This document shows positions 1 through 10,170 of a stretch of DNA of 64,000 bases, in pieces. The notes beneath the pieces are model-generated. The model saw nothing but the letters and a program-made list of their open reading frames with translations. It was not told the DNA's origin and made no database searches. The stretch lies in assembly GCA_963966185.1 (NCBI GenBank), contig CAWZYM010000205.1, positions 627,501 to 691,500 on the forward strand, given 5' to 3'. Position 1 is the stretch's first letter. Each line of letters begins with the position of its first letter. Source of the DNA: Rhabditoides inermis (lineage: Eukaryota > Nematoda > Chromadorea > Rhabditida > Rhabditidae). The position numbers and the translations under genes are program-made.

Positions 1-225
1 AAATGCCCGCAAACTATTCGAGAGTATTCACAGTGAATGTCGAGTGAAAAGAGAGTGTGAGAATACAAAACTTGAATTCCAAAGTACAATAACAACCGAC
101 CGCATCGCCCTGACCCTCCTCACTGCCTCTGCCGGACGCATGCCGTCGCGGTAGATGAGGATGGCCGCAATGAGCATGCCTGGAGGGGGGATCTCTCTCT
201 TTCTCTCTCTCTGTCTCTCTCTTTC

Positions 226-259
<34 letters not shown>

Positions 260-756
260 CCTCACCCGTTCTTCCATGCCCGGCGTGACAGTGAATCGCG
301 ACCTTGCCTGGAAGGATCACTGTGAGAAATTACTGTGAAGAATTATTGTGAGAAAAACTCGGCAAACCGTCTCAAACTTTATCAATAACGACGTTACATA
401 TTTTTTTCCTTCAGAAAATTGAAACTAATCAAACTACTCCTTGCCTGACGAGAGGAAGAAGTGAGGAGTGATGTCTACGATTTTGAAGATTGGAGAAAAA
501 AAATCAAATTACCAATTAATTAAATAAATAAATTAAATTAATTAAATAAAATCAAAAATCAAATTACCTTGATCCAGAGCAAAGTTCAAAACTTTGACAA
601 TGTCGAGGAGGGTCGCCGTGTGGCACGCCTCGAAGTCGGGCAGCGGGAAGTTGTAGTAGTAGACTGAAGAGAGAGAGAGAGAGAGTGAGAGAGAGAGAGA
701 GGGGGGGAGAGAGAGTGAGACAGAGATGGAGAGAGAGAGAGAGATGGAGAGAGCGA

Positions 757-794
<38 letters not shown>

Positions 795-1886
795 CTCACT
801 ATTCTCTCGCATCAGCCTCTCCGGGTCGTAGGTGAACCCGCTGGCGAGATTTCCTGGTCCACAGAACGCGTGCTCACCCGGTTCTTCCAGATTCACAACA
901 GAGCGGATGTTGTGGCTGAAACTCTCTCTCTCTCTCTCTCTTCCCATCTCTCTCCATCTCTCTCACTCTCTTTCTCACTCTCTCTCTCTCCCTCAAACCC
1001 ACTCTCTGAACTGCTTCACGATGCCGCACTTGTCAAAGTGTTCGACGAGCGGACGCGCCATGGCCAGAATGTTCGGTGTCACCCTGCAATACACCGTAGA
1101 AAAGATAAAATTGAGTGAGCTAGAGATAGATAGATAGGTTTATTGCCGATAACATGTAAAAATCGAATTTATGAACAAAAAGTGAGCAATATAAACGGCG
1201 GGTTTTAATGGACCAATTAGAGTTAGATCGACACTGTCGTTCCAACTCTAAGTTACAGCTGTGTGTGGTTCTGGTCAGTATCTTCATAACACTGCCTTAC
1301 CATTTTCGAAACACTTTGCCTTTCGAATCCCACTTCCAAACTACTACCGCATTGCACTAGGAATTCCGGCGATGCCGGAACGAATACCTCGCTCACGGAA
1401 CACTTTGCGGAATTGCTTTGCGGAACGGACCGCATCTTTCCTTGTTTTTTTCACGCAACACCAACCATGTGGAATACAATCCAGTCAGTGCCTGTTTCGC
1501 TTCCGGAAATCCGTCGATCGTACAGTACTTGCACACCGATCCCTTGCAGTAGATGCGGCACTGAAGTGATTATGAGTACTGAGAACTTTGGACAGTTATG
1601 GTTCAACGGGAACAATTCTTGTGTTATTGATCGGTCACCGTGGTCACAGTCCACGTTCACAGTACGAAGAATCTGTTTTCAAAATTAAATGTCCAAATAG
1701 GATTTTGCAAGCTGGCTCACCTTCAAATCACCAGGTGTGAGCTTCAGAAACCCGGTTCGCAGCGGCGAATACGTGGGCTTGGCTGAAAGAACGCACTCTT
1801 CGTGACAAGTGCACTGATAATAACAGCTGGATAAGCCGGCTAAACCAACCGTAATCGTCCTTGCACCGTTTTAGCGGCTGTGGCAT
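1..1886 (-). CDS. PTPDC1: PTPDC1-like dual-specificity/tyrosine phosphatase, 5' part (gene continues off the left edge)
   Basis: This is a cysteine-based phosphatase of the PTPDC1 family. Family members are linked to centrosome and cilium function; that role is family knowledge, not shown here. Exons on the minus strand, with GT-AG borders and matching phases: 1782-1721, 1560-1466, 1083-1003, 915-800, 663-568, 307-266 and 179-about 97. A first exon 1886-1850 starting MPQPLKRCKDDY fits in phase but is less certain. The 1560-1466 exon has the Cys-rich CKGSVCKYC segment seen before the family's domain. Next come VTPNILAMARP, then NLEEPGEHAFCG with SGFTY. The P-loop HCHAGHGRTG lies in 307-266, with the nucleophile Cys codon at 290-288 and the Arg codon at 272-270. 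An LPDF segment in 663-568 is at the place of the general-acid loop. The last visible exon (MLIAAILIYRDGMRPAEAV) has a weak donor, so its end is unsure. The C-terminal half lies outside the window. Confidence 0.88.
191..990. repeat. (CT)n/(GA)n tracts filling introns of the phosphatase gene
   Basis: CT-rich tracts lie at about 191-260 and 925-990, and a GA tract at about 667-792. They make up almost all of three introns (180-265, 664-799 and 916-1002). On the coding strand two are purine-rich from the donor to a short pyrimidine run before the acceptor, and one is pyrimidine-rich. Confidence 0.85.
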
Positions 1887-1945
1887 AATAGTAGGCGAGC
1901 GAATCAGCTGATTATCAGCTGATTATACGCGCGCGCGCCGCGGCG
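1887..1945 (-). promoter_or_regulatory. Candidate promoter-proximal element: paired CAGCTG E-boxes beside a CG-alternating tract
   Basis: Two CAGCTG hexamers (1905-1910 and 1916-1921) sit 11 bp apart in the repeated context ATCAGCTGATT, about one helical turn. A GC-alternating tract of about 12 bp follows at 1928-1939. They lie just upstream of the proposed start codon (1886) of the phosphatase gene. A third CAGCTG is at 1824-1829, inside the proposed first intron. CAGCTG is the E-box form bound by several bHLH factors. Use as a regulatory site is inference from position only. Confidence 0.3.
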
Positions 1946-2354
1946 ACCGGAAATGCCTGAGGGCAACGGGCCGAGTTTCTATGACAACTCGTGTCGATTC
2001 TGGCGAAAAATGCGAGCCCCGTACCCGGAAATTACAAAGACAGCGATCGTAGCCAGATATATTCATCTCAAATCATTATTCACATAGTGTTATTATAGCC
2101 AATATTCATATATTATGACTGTGATACAATCTCTCTGCGTGGGGTTTGATTAGGTCGGCAGGGCAATGCAATAGTGCGTGGGATGTAGTAGGGGAAAACG
2201 GGGAAGAAATGATACAAGTGAAAGTGCGCCTAGGAAGATCACAACTCGAGAGGTGGGGGACAACGGGGACGTGGGCAACATGTCAATCAATATCAATCAA
2301 TACTAACGAATCGAGACACTGGGATGGGATATGGCAAGGGGATATGACACTGTA
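1946..2354. other. Intergenic stretch: MOB3-like 3'UTR and phosphatase upstream region
   Basis: No coding exon is recognisable. The right part should hold the 3'UTR of the MOB3-like gene, whose stop is at 2357-2355 on the minus strand, and the left part the upstream region of the phosphatase gene. I see no canonical AATAAA on the minus strand close to the stop. Short TCAATCAATA repeats lie near 2284-2303. Confidence 0.5.
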
Positions 2355-2430
2355 TCACTTCTCGGGTCGGATGCGGCGGTGCTGGCCACTCTCCAGAAGA
2401 CGCTCCGTCATGTCCTTCTGCAAAGAGGAA

Positions 2431-2477
<47 letters not shown>

Positions 2478-2900
2478 ACTCCCTCTCTCTATCTCTCTCT
2501 CCCTCCCTTCCCTCTCTCTCCCCTCACCAACGCCTCCAGCTCCTTGCTGGACACCATGCCGTGTTCCGTCACAAAGAAGTAGAAGTGCTTGTAGAGTGTG
2601 TTGGCGTGCGGCTCCTGCAAATCAATCGATAATCAATCGACACATCACGGCTCCTGCAAATCAATCGATAACCAATCAATGCCTACCCTCTCACAAATCC
2701 GTAAAACCGATTCTGTATTCCTTTCCCACCAATTCACAATAACACAACCCCTACTATCGAGTTCCAAATGGGATACGTTGTGTGCAAAACACGGACGGAA
2801 ACCCGAGACGAGGGTGAGAATGCGGAATTTGACAAGACAATAGAGCAGCCCACAACAGCTGTCCGTCTTTATGGGTGTGATGTCATGTACCCAAACCTCC

Positions 2901-2945
<45 letters not shown>

Positions 2946-3055
2946 TCTCCTCCCTCTCTCTCCTTCTCGTCACAGGTTTTGATGGGTAAGAGAGGCGCGA
3001 AAGAAGAAGAAGGAAGGGTGTGAGGAGAGAGGATAAGCCGGGAGGGGGAAACCGC

Positions 3056-3110
<55 letters not shown>

Positions 3111-4833
3111 AAGCCGCTTGGGCGATGAGTGGCGGTGAGAAATGAATTGGTTTGCCGAGGGCAGAGGTTGCAAAAAGTATAGTGGAGTGGAGCAAATACC
3201 AGAGAGTACGGTGTAAAGAGAACCACAAGTTATTTTTCAATGCAGACAACAGCACTTGCACAGTGTCTAGTGTAGATATCAACACGTAAATAAACAATTT
3301 AAAATATAAATAAATAAATAAACTCACAGCGCCGAGTTCGACGATGCGCTCAAAGTGGTGTATGTAGACGTGGACAAATACGCGGAAGAGGCGCGTGAGG
3401 ATCTTCTTGCACACCGACCGGAAGTCCTTCGGGAACGGCACCGCTGCAACGTGGGAAATCCTCATGAGATGTGAAAACACAGCTTCGTATTCAATTCTTC
3501 GGGACGGGAAAAGGCAACGCTGAATTCTACAAATACATGTAATCTTTCGGGAACGACACCGATGCAAACATACAAATAAATAGAGAAGTTGGCTCGGCTC
3601 CTATCACCTCACTGGATTGTTGCACATGAATATTACAACGATACAACTATGACATTTGAGTTTGCTGGTTTCTAGTTTTTTTTTTGAAGGAAAGTAATAT
3701 ATACACCGCCTACTATGATGTGGATGCGCACTTTTATTGAAGATACTTCATCAATAATATCGATCGATAAATCGATAATCCGATACTCACTCGTGCTGGC
3801 GGGGAAGAGCGACTCGTCGTTGATGCGCTCCTCGATCCAGTCCATAAGTTTCACCTCAAGAGACGAACAATCAATAATCAATCGATAACTGGTACACTGG
3901 CACAATGAATGAACATGAATAAATAAACAACAACAACAATAACATAATCTAAACATACCATGTAATCAGGAGCGGGGAGACGCGTGGGCCGCTTGTACTC
4001 GACACCGTCCTGCCACAGGTACTCGTACCTATAAACGTGTTGTTAGATGAATGCGTGTGTTGCATTACTGTATTTTACCGTAACCGTGCCGTAATTTACA
4101 TAATTGTAATGAGCTATTTGATTCGAGATATAAATATTCTGATTCTAGATGAATTAGTTTAAAAATGAATTAATTTAACAAGGTATTCTAGAAGTAGCTT
4201 TGACTGACCGCTAGTGAAACCACTGATAAGCATTCGTAATCGCATGAATCACAGTGATAACGGTGATATGACGCGCTCACTTTGATCCGCCGGACATGGT
4301 GGGGCAGCTCTCCCTGGTGCACACGTCGGCGATGGTGCCGTACATGAGGTTGATGCGGTTGAAGAAGTCCACGGCTCAAACACGATAAATCAATAATCAA
4401 TCGATAACTGGATGCTTACGCGCACTAAATAAACAACAACAACACAAGTCATGCATACCATGTAATCAGGCGTACATATTGAAAGAAAAATAGAGTGAAC
4501 GACTCACTGTGCACGGCGAGCCAGTCGTCAAAGTTCTCGTTCATTGGGAGCCGCACGGCCGAGCGCAGATCCAGACCCGAGTGCAACGTCGCCTATACAA
4601 AGTTTTACATTACTACTATATATACAATAATAGTAATAACATACCTCGGCTTGTTTGTGGAGGTTGTAGCGCAGCGTGCCGGTGGGGAACTTCTTCTTCG
4701 GTCGGAACGTCTGCAACAAACACCCTAACATGCTTGTCAGAAAATTGCAGAAATGAACTCGGCAAAGCAAATTTGAGTTTCTTGCACTCACTTTGTGTTT
4801 ATTAACCTGTAGAAACTCGAGGAAACTCGTCAT
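2355..4833 (-). CDS. MOB3: MOB kinase activator 3-like protein, complete, nine coding exons, 223 aa
   Basis: This is a Mob/phocein-family adaptor, which binds and activates NDR/LATS- or MST-type kinases in Hippo-like signalling; MOB3 members are the less studied branch. Coding exons (minus): 4833-4807, 4710-4645, 4592-4508, 4374-4281, 4028-3959, 3854-3791, 3443-3328, 2614-2528, 2417-2355. All join in phase with GT-AG borders to 223 codons plus TGA, close to the usual size of about 216. Family blocks in order: [20 protein letters not shown] (10-29), [63 protein letters not shown] and [12 protein letters not shown]. The zinc ligands are present as C78, C83, H160 and H165. The start is the first Met, at a nine-codon first exon (MTSFLEFLQ). 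TFRPK and the HVYIHHF region fit MOB3 better than MOB1, MOB2 or phocein. The C-terminus ([14 protein letters not shown]) is longer and more basic than usual. Confidence 0.94.
2436..3107. repeat. (CT)n and (GA)n tracts in introns 7 and 8 of the MOB3-like gene
   Basis: A CT tract at about 2436-2522 fills most of intron 8. Intron 7 has a CT tract at about 2902-2959 and a GA tract at about 3058-3107, which are complementary and could pair in the transcript with a loop of about 100 nt. Confidence 0.85.
2609..2676 (-). repeat. 39-bp-offset direct repeat that duplicates the exon-8 splice acceptor of the MOB3-like gene
   Basis: Two near-identical copies of about 29 bp (2609-2637 and 2648-2676) both contain the intron end ATTGATTTGCAG and the first exon bases GAGCCG, read on the minus strand. 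The inner copy is the true acceptor (exon from 2614). Splicing at the outer copy would give GAG CCG TGA, a stop within three codons. Confidence 0.8.
4380..4473 (-). repeat. Diverged copy of MOB3-like intron 5 (with the end of exon 5) inside intron 3
   Basis: Read on the minus strand, this part of intron 3 has the order CCTGATTACATGGTATG, a (TTG)n TTTATTT segment and CCAGTTATCGATTGATTATT. The same order is found at the end of exon 5 and in intron 5 (about 3972-3860). The first 17 nt match exactly and include the exon-5 donor, so the donor was copied too. It looks like a small local duplication. Confidence 0.7.
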
Positions 4834-7800
4834 GGTGATCTAAATGAATGAGTATCAATCACCGGGTTCGTATCAATATGATGAAAATGAAACACATGTG
4901 ATAAAATTGATGGAATACGATGAAACACATTTCAAAGGCGGCGCACTGGTTGAAACAGCTGTTCCGAAAAAAATCATTAGTCCCGCCCACTTTTGCTATC
5001 GTTTCGGGACCGTTTTCATAGAGTCAGGGAAAAATAGGCAGCTCAGAAATTTCTTTTTCTGGATTTGTTGTTCAGCACCGGCCCCGATTTCGTCATGCTT
5101 GTGTCTAATTGTTTTGAATTCAACTCAAAGATGTCTACGGATAGTGTTTTGATTATTTGTGTCTTCCCGGACTGTATAATAGCTCGTAAAAGTATGCCTT
5201 TGCTTGTCTTTCTACTGCATTACCCGACGTGGTACCCTAAAATGACTTTATTCTGGTGATCTCAACCTCATTATTTTATATTATTAGAACATAATATCCG
5301 TTCACCAATTGACTAGTGTGTGTGACGTTCACGTATATTGATTCAGCATTAGGTAAATGTGCTGAATGTCTGATGAAAAAGCCTTTCTCTCGGCTGGTTG
5401 CCAACTGCCTCTCGCCATCTGCGCGCTCTTTTTTGCCTCGTTCTCTCTCGAATACTCGCGCCCTTCTCTCTTCTCCTACTCGGACACAGCTTTTTCCGGT
5501 CTAATATTGATACATTTGGTACATTCTCTACCCGTATTTCATATATGAGCTTTTTATATCGCGCTTGAGCCACGATACCGTTTTACTTCACTACTATTTC
5601 TTTCGTCGTTGCATTGCATGCCCCTTGTTTTCTACTTTATGATGAATTTCCACTATCCCACTCTTTCGCAACAACTACAGCCTCGTAGTGCGAAAACTCA
5701 GTGTTCGTTCTCTGCCTTGTACTAACGGAGGCCGGAGGCTCGGAGACTCGGAGGCGTAGTGATGTTTCTGTCTCTCTCGAGCTAGTCACAAAACCCTACT
5801 TCTTTCTCTTCGGGTACAATATACCCCTACATTTCTTATGTCGTCATTGCAATCGGCTAGCATTTCGAGTGAGAGAGAAGGTGTCTGCGGGCGAGTCTGC
5901 AAGCGTGTCTTTACTGCAGATGACCCGAGTTGCGCGGATAGTGGAGGGAGAGAGAATGAGGGAATGTGCAGCTGTTTCACCCCTCTTCCGGAGGGAGAGC
6001 GGGAGACCAGCGGATCCATAATTCACCTCTGCTCGTATCAGACGTGCTTGCTGAGCATCGCAATCGTGCGTGTCGTTTCTATTCCTGGCCTGCTGTTTTC
6101 GCTGTCGGGCTGTCTCCTTGATGTATGATCAACATCACGTGAAGCACCCTCGATCTCTCCACAGCCTTACAACCCTGCATTACCGCACACATCTCCCTAC
6201 ATACAGTAGCTTGTCTCGTCTTCGTTTCCCGAATGTCGTGCGAACCAGAGAGGCAGCGAGCTCTGCTCGTCTCCGCTCTGCTGGCTCGCTTTGTGTGTGT
6301 GTGAGCCCCGAGTATGCTCGGCGCCCTGCACTCTCCCTTCTCTCCGTGCTCCCTCTCACCCCTCCATCCTCGCCACACGGCCGCCGCTTCTCTGCCAGCC
6401 GTGTGTGAGAGTCAGAGTGTCCTATCGATTACTCCGGTTCAGAGTTCAAACCATTAAAATCTATTCTCAATTTCATTATTGAACACGATTTAGATTTTCT
6501 CGGTTTGTTCTAGTGCGCTATTCAAATTATTGCGTGTTATTTCGGGCGGCGTGTTTTGAGTCTCTTCTCTTCTGTCTCACGCACATCGCACTTCGGCCCT
6601 GTGGGAATAGCATGTTCGCATTTCCTGTCATCGGTGATGAGTGGCTCGTCTCGTAGTTCGAGTTGTGGCTATTTTCCGTTATAGCGAACCATGTTTTGAT
6701 GTTTTTCCGCTGAAAATGAAAAAAAAAATGAATCGAGCTAGAGCGATGTTTTGGAGTGCCTCGAGGATGGCGGAGTTCGGCGAATTTCGAAAAGCAAGAG
6801 GGTGTTTATGCACGAGATTTGAATAGCAGCATCTTCTGTCGAGTTGTCGTCCCTTCAAATTGCTGTTCTCAGTGGAGAGCAGTAAATTTTCTCTAATCAC
6901 TCGACACATCGTTTTTTTTCGTTTGTGTTTGCCGAAGTGATAAGTAATGAAGTGCTGATTGAATCTGTTCTGTTTGTTCATTGCCTAAGCTTTTCAGATT
7001 GTTTGCAATTACCATTGATCTCATTACTACGCAGTTTTTTCTCTTCTTCTTATTTTATTGCAGGAGAGAAATGCAAGCAAGTTCGGTTTAAAAAAAAGTA
7101 GGCAAGTAAGCAAACAAAATGGCAGGAAGCGGGATGACTCCGTACTCCGTGTCAACGACAGAACGCTTGACGAATGAGTGTGAGATGTTCTCTGATCGAT
7201 GACGTATTTAAGAGGGAAGAGAAAGCTAGTATTGCATTTCGTATGTAGGTTCACTCTTTACTTCAAGAGACTTTCGGCAAACGCGAGAACCCGAGAACAT
7301 TGCATTGGTGAATAGTGACTCACTGCACTACACTGCTGCTCATTGTTTTCGTCACACTTTTAGTGACGTGAGTGAGTGTCTTGGAAATTTGTTGAATAAT
7401 CACTGAAGTCTGATCAGATTTCAATTCTACTACACTCCTATATTTTTGGATTGGTTGACAGCGAATAGCGATAACTCAAACGCACCTTGCTTATCTCCTT
7501 TTTAGAAATTTTGTTCTAGTGGCCTGTGTCTTTACCATCTTTTCTGCAGTCTACAGTTCATTCCAATTTCCATTTTCCGCCTTTTTTCTGCTTTCAACTC
7601 TTTGTCACTTATCGAATTATCTATTGGATGGAAACTCAACTTCTTTCGTTGTTCCCTAGTAATTCGAATTCCATCCATAAAATCATTTGGGAGTATTTAT
7701 ACTCTGATCTGCATTTGGTGTTGGAGTTGGAGATTTTCAAAGACTCGCGTCGCGACCTTGTTGTGTTGGACAAGATGCATGCTGGTTTGGTTGGCCAACC

Positions 7801-10169
7801 TGTGCACGACTCTCTGCTCGCTTTTCTCGTTGCAAATGATGGATCACGTGCGCAAGGTTTTCTTTTCTGTCTGTCTGTTTCTCGTCGACCACCACGTGTG
7901 GGTGTGGACAGGTCGGTGCGGGTATATATCATTTTCATTCTATAGATCGGATCGCTGAACTAACTATGTGGTCTTTTATATGATAGATGGGTGTTGGTGC
8001 GGGTATCGGTAAAGGCCGCTACGTCGGCGATCGGCGTGAAGGAAGAAGTGAACCGCCGACCCGATTCAGGCCGGCTTTCGCGCCGCGCATGGCCCATCTC
8101 CTGATCTTTCATGGTAGAAGACGGGTCTCGATTCATCATTGTGTTGAACCATGAAGGCAGCGCCGCCGATTGGTTACGATAACAAGAACGATGATCACAG
8201 GTCATCTGTATACGGTATCATCATCAGTTTCAGTTGACACCGTATTCATATTTCCTTAGGAAACATCTGTGATCTTCGCACAGGAATATACTATGGTTGT
8301 TATGAGAATTCTTCAACGGGTGAACATCGACTTTTTCGAATGTTTATATGGCTTGCAAAAGCGAAATATAGAGCTGCTCGCATGTTATTTGCAAACTGTT
8401 GTGTCTGAGAGCGGAGACTGAGTATCTCTAAAATCGAAAACATCGTTGGCTTGGAGAGAATACATGTGTTGGTATGAAATGGCGTCTGGAAGCTGTGGGA
8501 ATCGCGCTCTTCGCCGAGACACCATGCCTTTTGTCAACGAAACATGCTCTGTGACTGTGTTCGTTCTGGTATGAGGCGAATAGGCGATGTCGTCTGTCGG
8601 CGATATAACTATGTACTCAGACTGTAGACCCCGACGGCTGGCAACTGAAGTGCACGAAGTCGAAGACACGAGCCGTGCGTTCGGCTGTTGCTGTTGACTC
8701 TCATTCGCACACGCACACTCCGTGCGCTGGGTGTGTTACTTCTGGAACCCCGCCCCCTCCACCACAGCCTTTACATACAGTTGTTCCGTATATAAGTGAG
8801 AATGGCCGATTCTCGCTGGCTGGTCAGTTACCTGTAGTCGTCTTGAGTAAGCATGTCGCGTTCGCGTGTGACGACTGACAACAATTGACTTTGTTTCATG
8901 TTGTCGTTTCTCATTTGCCTTCCATGTCTACAGTCTGTCTTTCCAGATTAGTATATTTACTTTTCATTTTAAGATTAGACACTACTAATAGCCTCCAATC
9001 AACTTATCATTTCCATTGATAGTAGCTGTTTTCGTTCATTTTCATGTATCTTAACTCAACATGGACATGATACTTTCATTTTTATCAGCACTCTACTAAC
9101 TACTGTTCGCTTTAGAACATGTTTCGTAGTGCATTTGGACCCAGGAATGCACGTGAGTGTCGGCTGGAATCGTTTTTGTCGTATTGTAAAGTGCTTGTGG
9201 TGAGGAGAGAGGGGATGGGAATTGAAAGATAGCTGCATATTGCTGCTGCGGTGACCAAATGCCATCAGTTCGCCTTTTGTGTGGGGTTTTGTCTGGCACT
9301 GGCTGTAATGGTCTCCGGTGGTCTGTTCTGACCGCATGTCCCACCCCTTGTCTGCACTATCCCTTACATTTCACACTTGGCTCCCCACCCACTGGGAGAG
9401 TGCAGCAGCGCTCGGCTTTTGTGTGTCACCACCGCCCCGCTGCCTCGCCTACCCTGCCTCTCTGACGGGGCGGGCAGACGCAGAGCGGACAGACGACAGA
9501 GTGCGCGGCGACCGAGATACCTTCTCGCCACTGCCGCTGCCTGCCCAAACGATGGCATCTCCAGATAGTAGATGTGTTGACTGCGGTACGGTATCCCGGT
9601 CTATCATCTCACTGCTCACCTGTTATCACTCTGGTGTTTGTGTTTCAAGAAGTGTGAGCATTCGATGTGATCTTGTGATAACGAGCGACCGCCGGCACCG
9701 CTGGAGTCATTTCTGTCGTGGTTACGCGCATTGGCATATCTTTTCACCTTGTATCGCTCACCGCGTCGTTATCGGTGTTGATCTAGCGGTAGCGGTTCAT
9801 ATAAATATCGGTGTTTCCATTGCAGGGGTAATTTCCAGTCGGTTCTCAGCACTCGCGGAGACTGCTGGTCGTGTGTTTTTGAGCGCTCGTCGCCCACCTT
9901 CAAGGCGACTCCCACTTCGGAAGAGAAGCACTCCACCACCTACACACCCTACACTACTCGGTCAACCTCGTCCTTCAACTACACGCACAGTGAGTCGCAC
10001 TGGTCTATACTAATTGAAAATAAGTCGCTCTCGTTTATGCTAAATGAATGAGTTGGATAAAGAGGAGATTTGAAATAGAGAGGCACGAGGGTTTCTACTA
10101 AAACATGGTCTGTTGTATGTTGTCATTTTCTTGTGATCAAATTCTGCATTTTCATGGTGATGGTTTCAG
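4834..10169. other. Long region between the divergent MOB3-like and PiT genes; no recognisable gene
   Basis: I find no family-recognisable exon in these 5.3 kb. It must contain the upstream regions of both genes and the 5' non-coding exon(s) of PiT, because the PiT start codon directly follows a splice acceptor at 10168-10169. A possible non-coding exon is 9826-9989: TTGCAG acceptor at 9820-9825, GTGAGTCG donor at 9990. It cannot splice in frame to the PiT start exon as coding sequence. TATA-like strings occur at about 7205 (TATTTAAG), 8789 (TATATAAG) and 9800 (TATAAATA), none with decisive context. The part 5350-6420 is pyrimidine-rich. Open frames here are Ser/Arg/Pro-rich and look like chance. 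Confidence 0.5.
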
Positions 10170-10170
10170 G

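Noticed and set aside
564..947. Long minus-strand frame across 564-947 as a single uninterrupted exon
   Set aside because: It joins two true exons (915-800 and part of 663-568) through a CT-repeat intron in a shifted frame. Family alignment supports splicing at 800 and 663.
9318..10013. 231-codon open frame upstream of PiT as a gene
   Set aside because: Composition is Ser/Arg/Pro/His-rich, with no recognisable domain or homologous block. It overlaps a possible non-coding exon and does not join PiT in frame.
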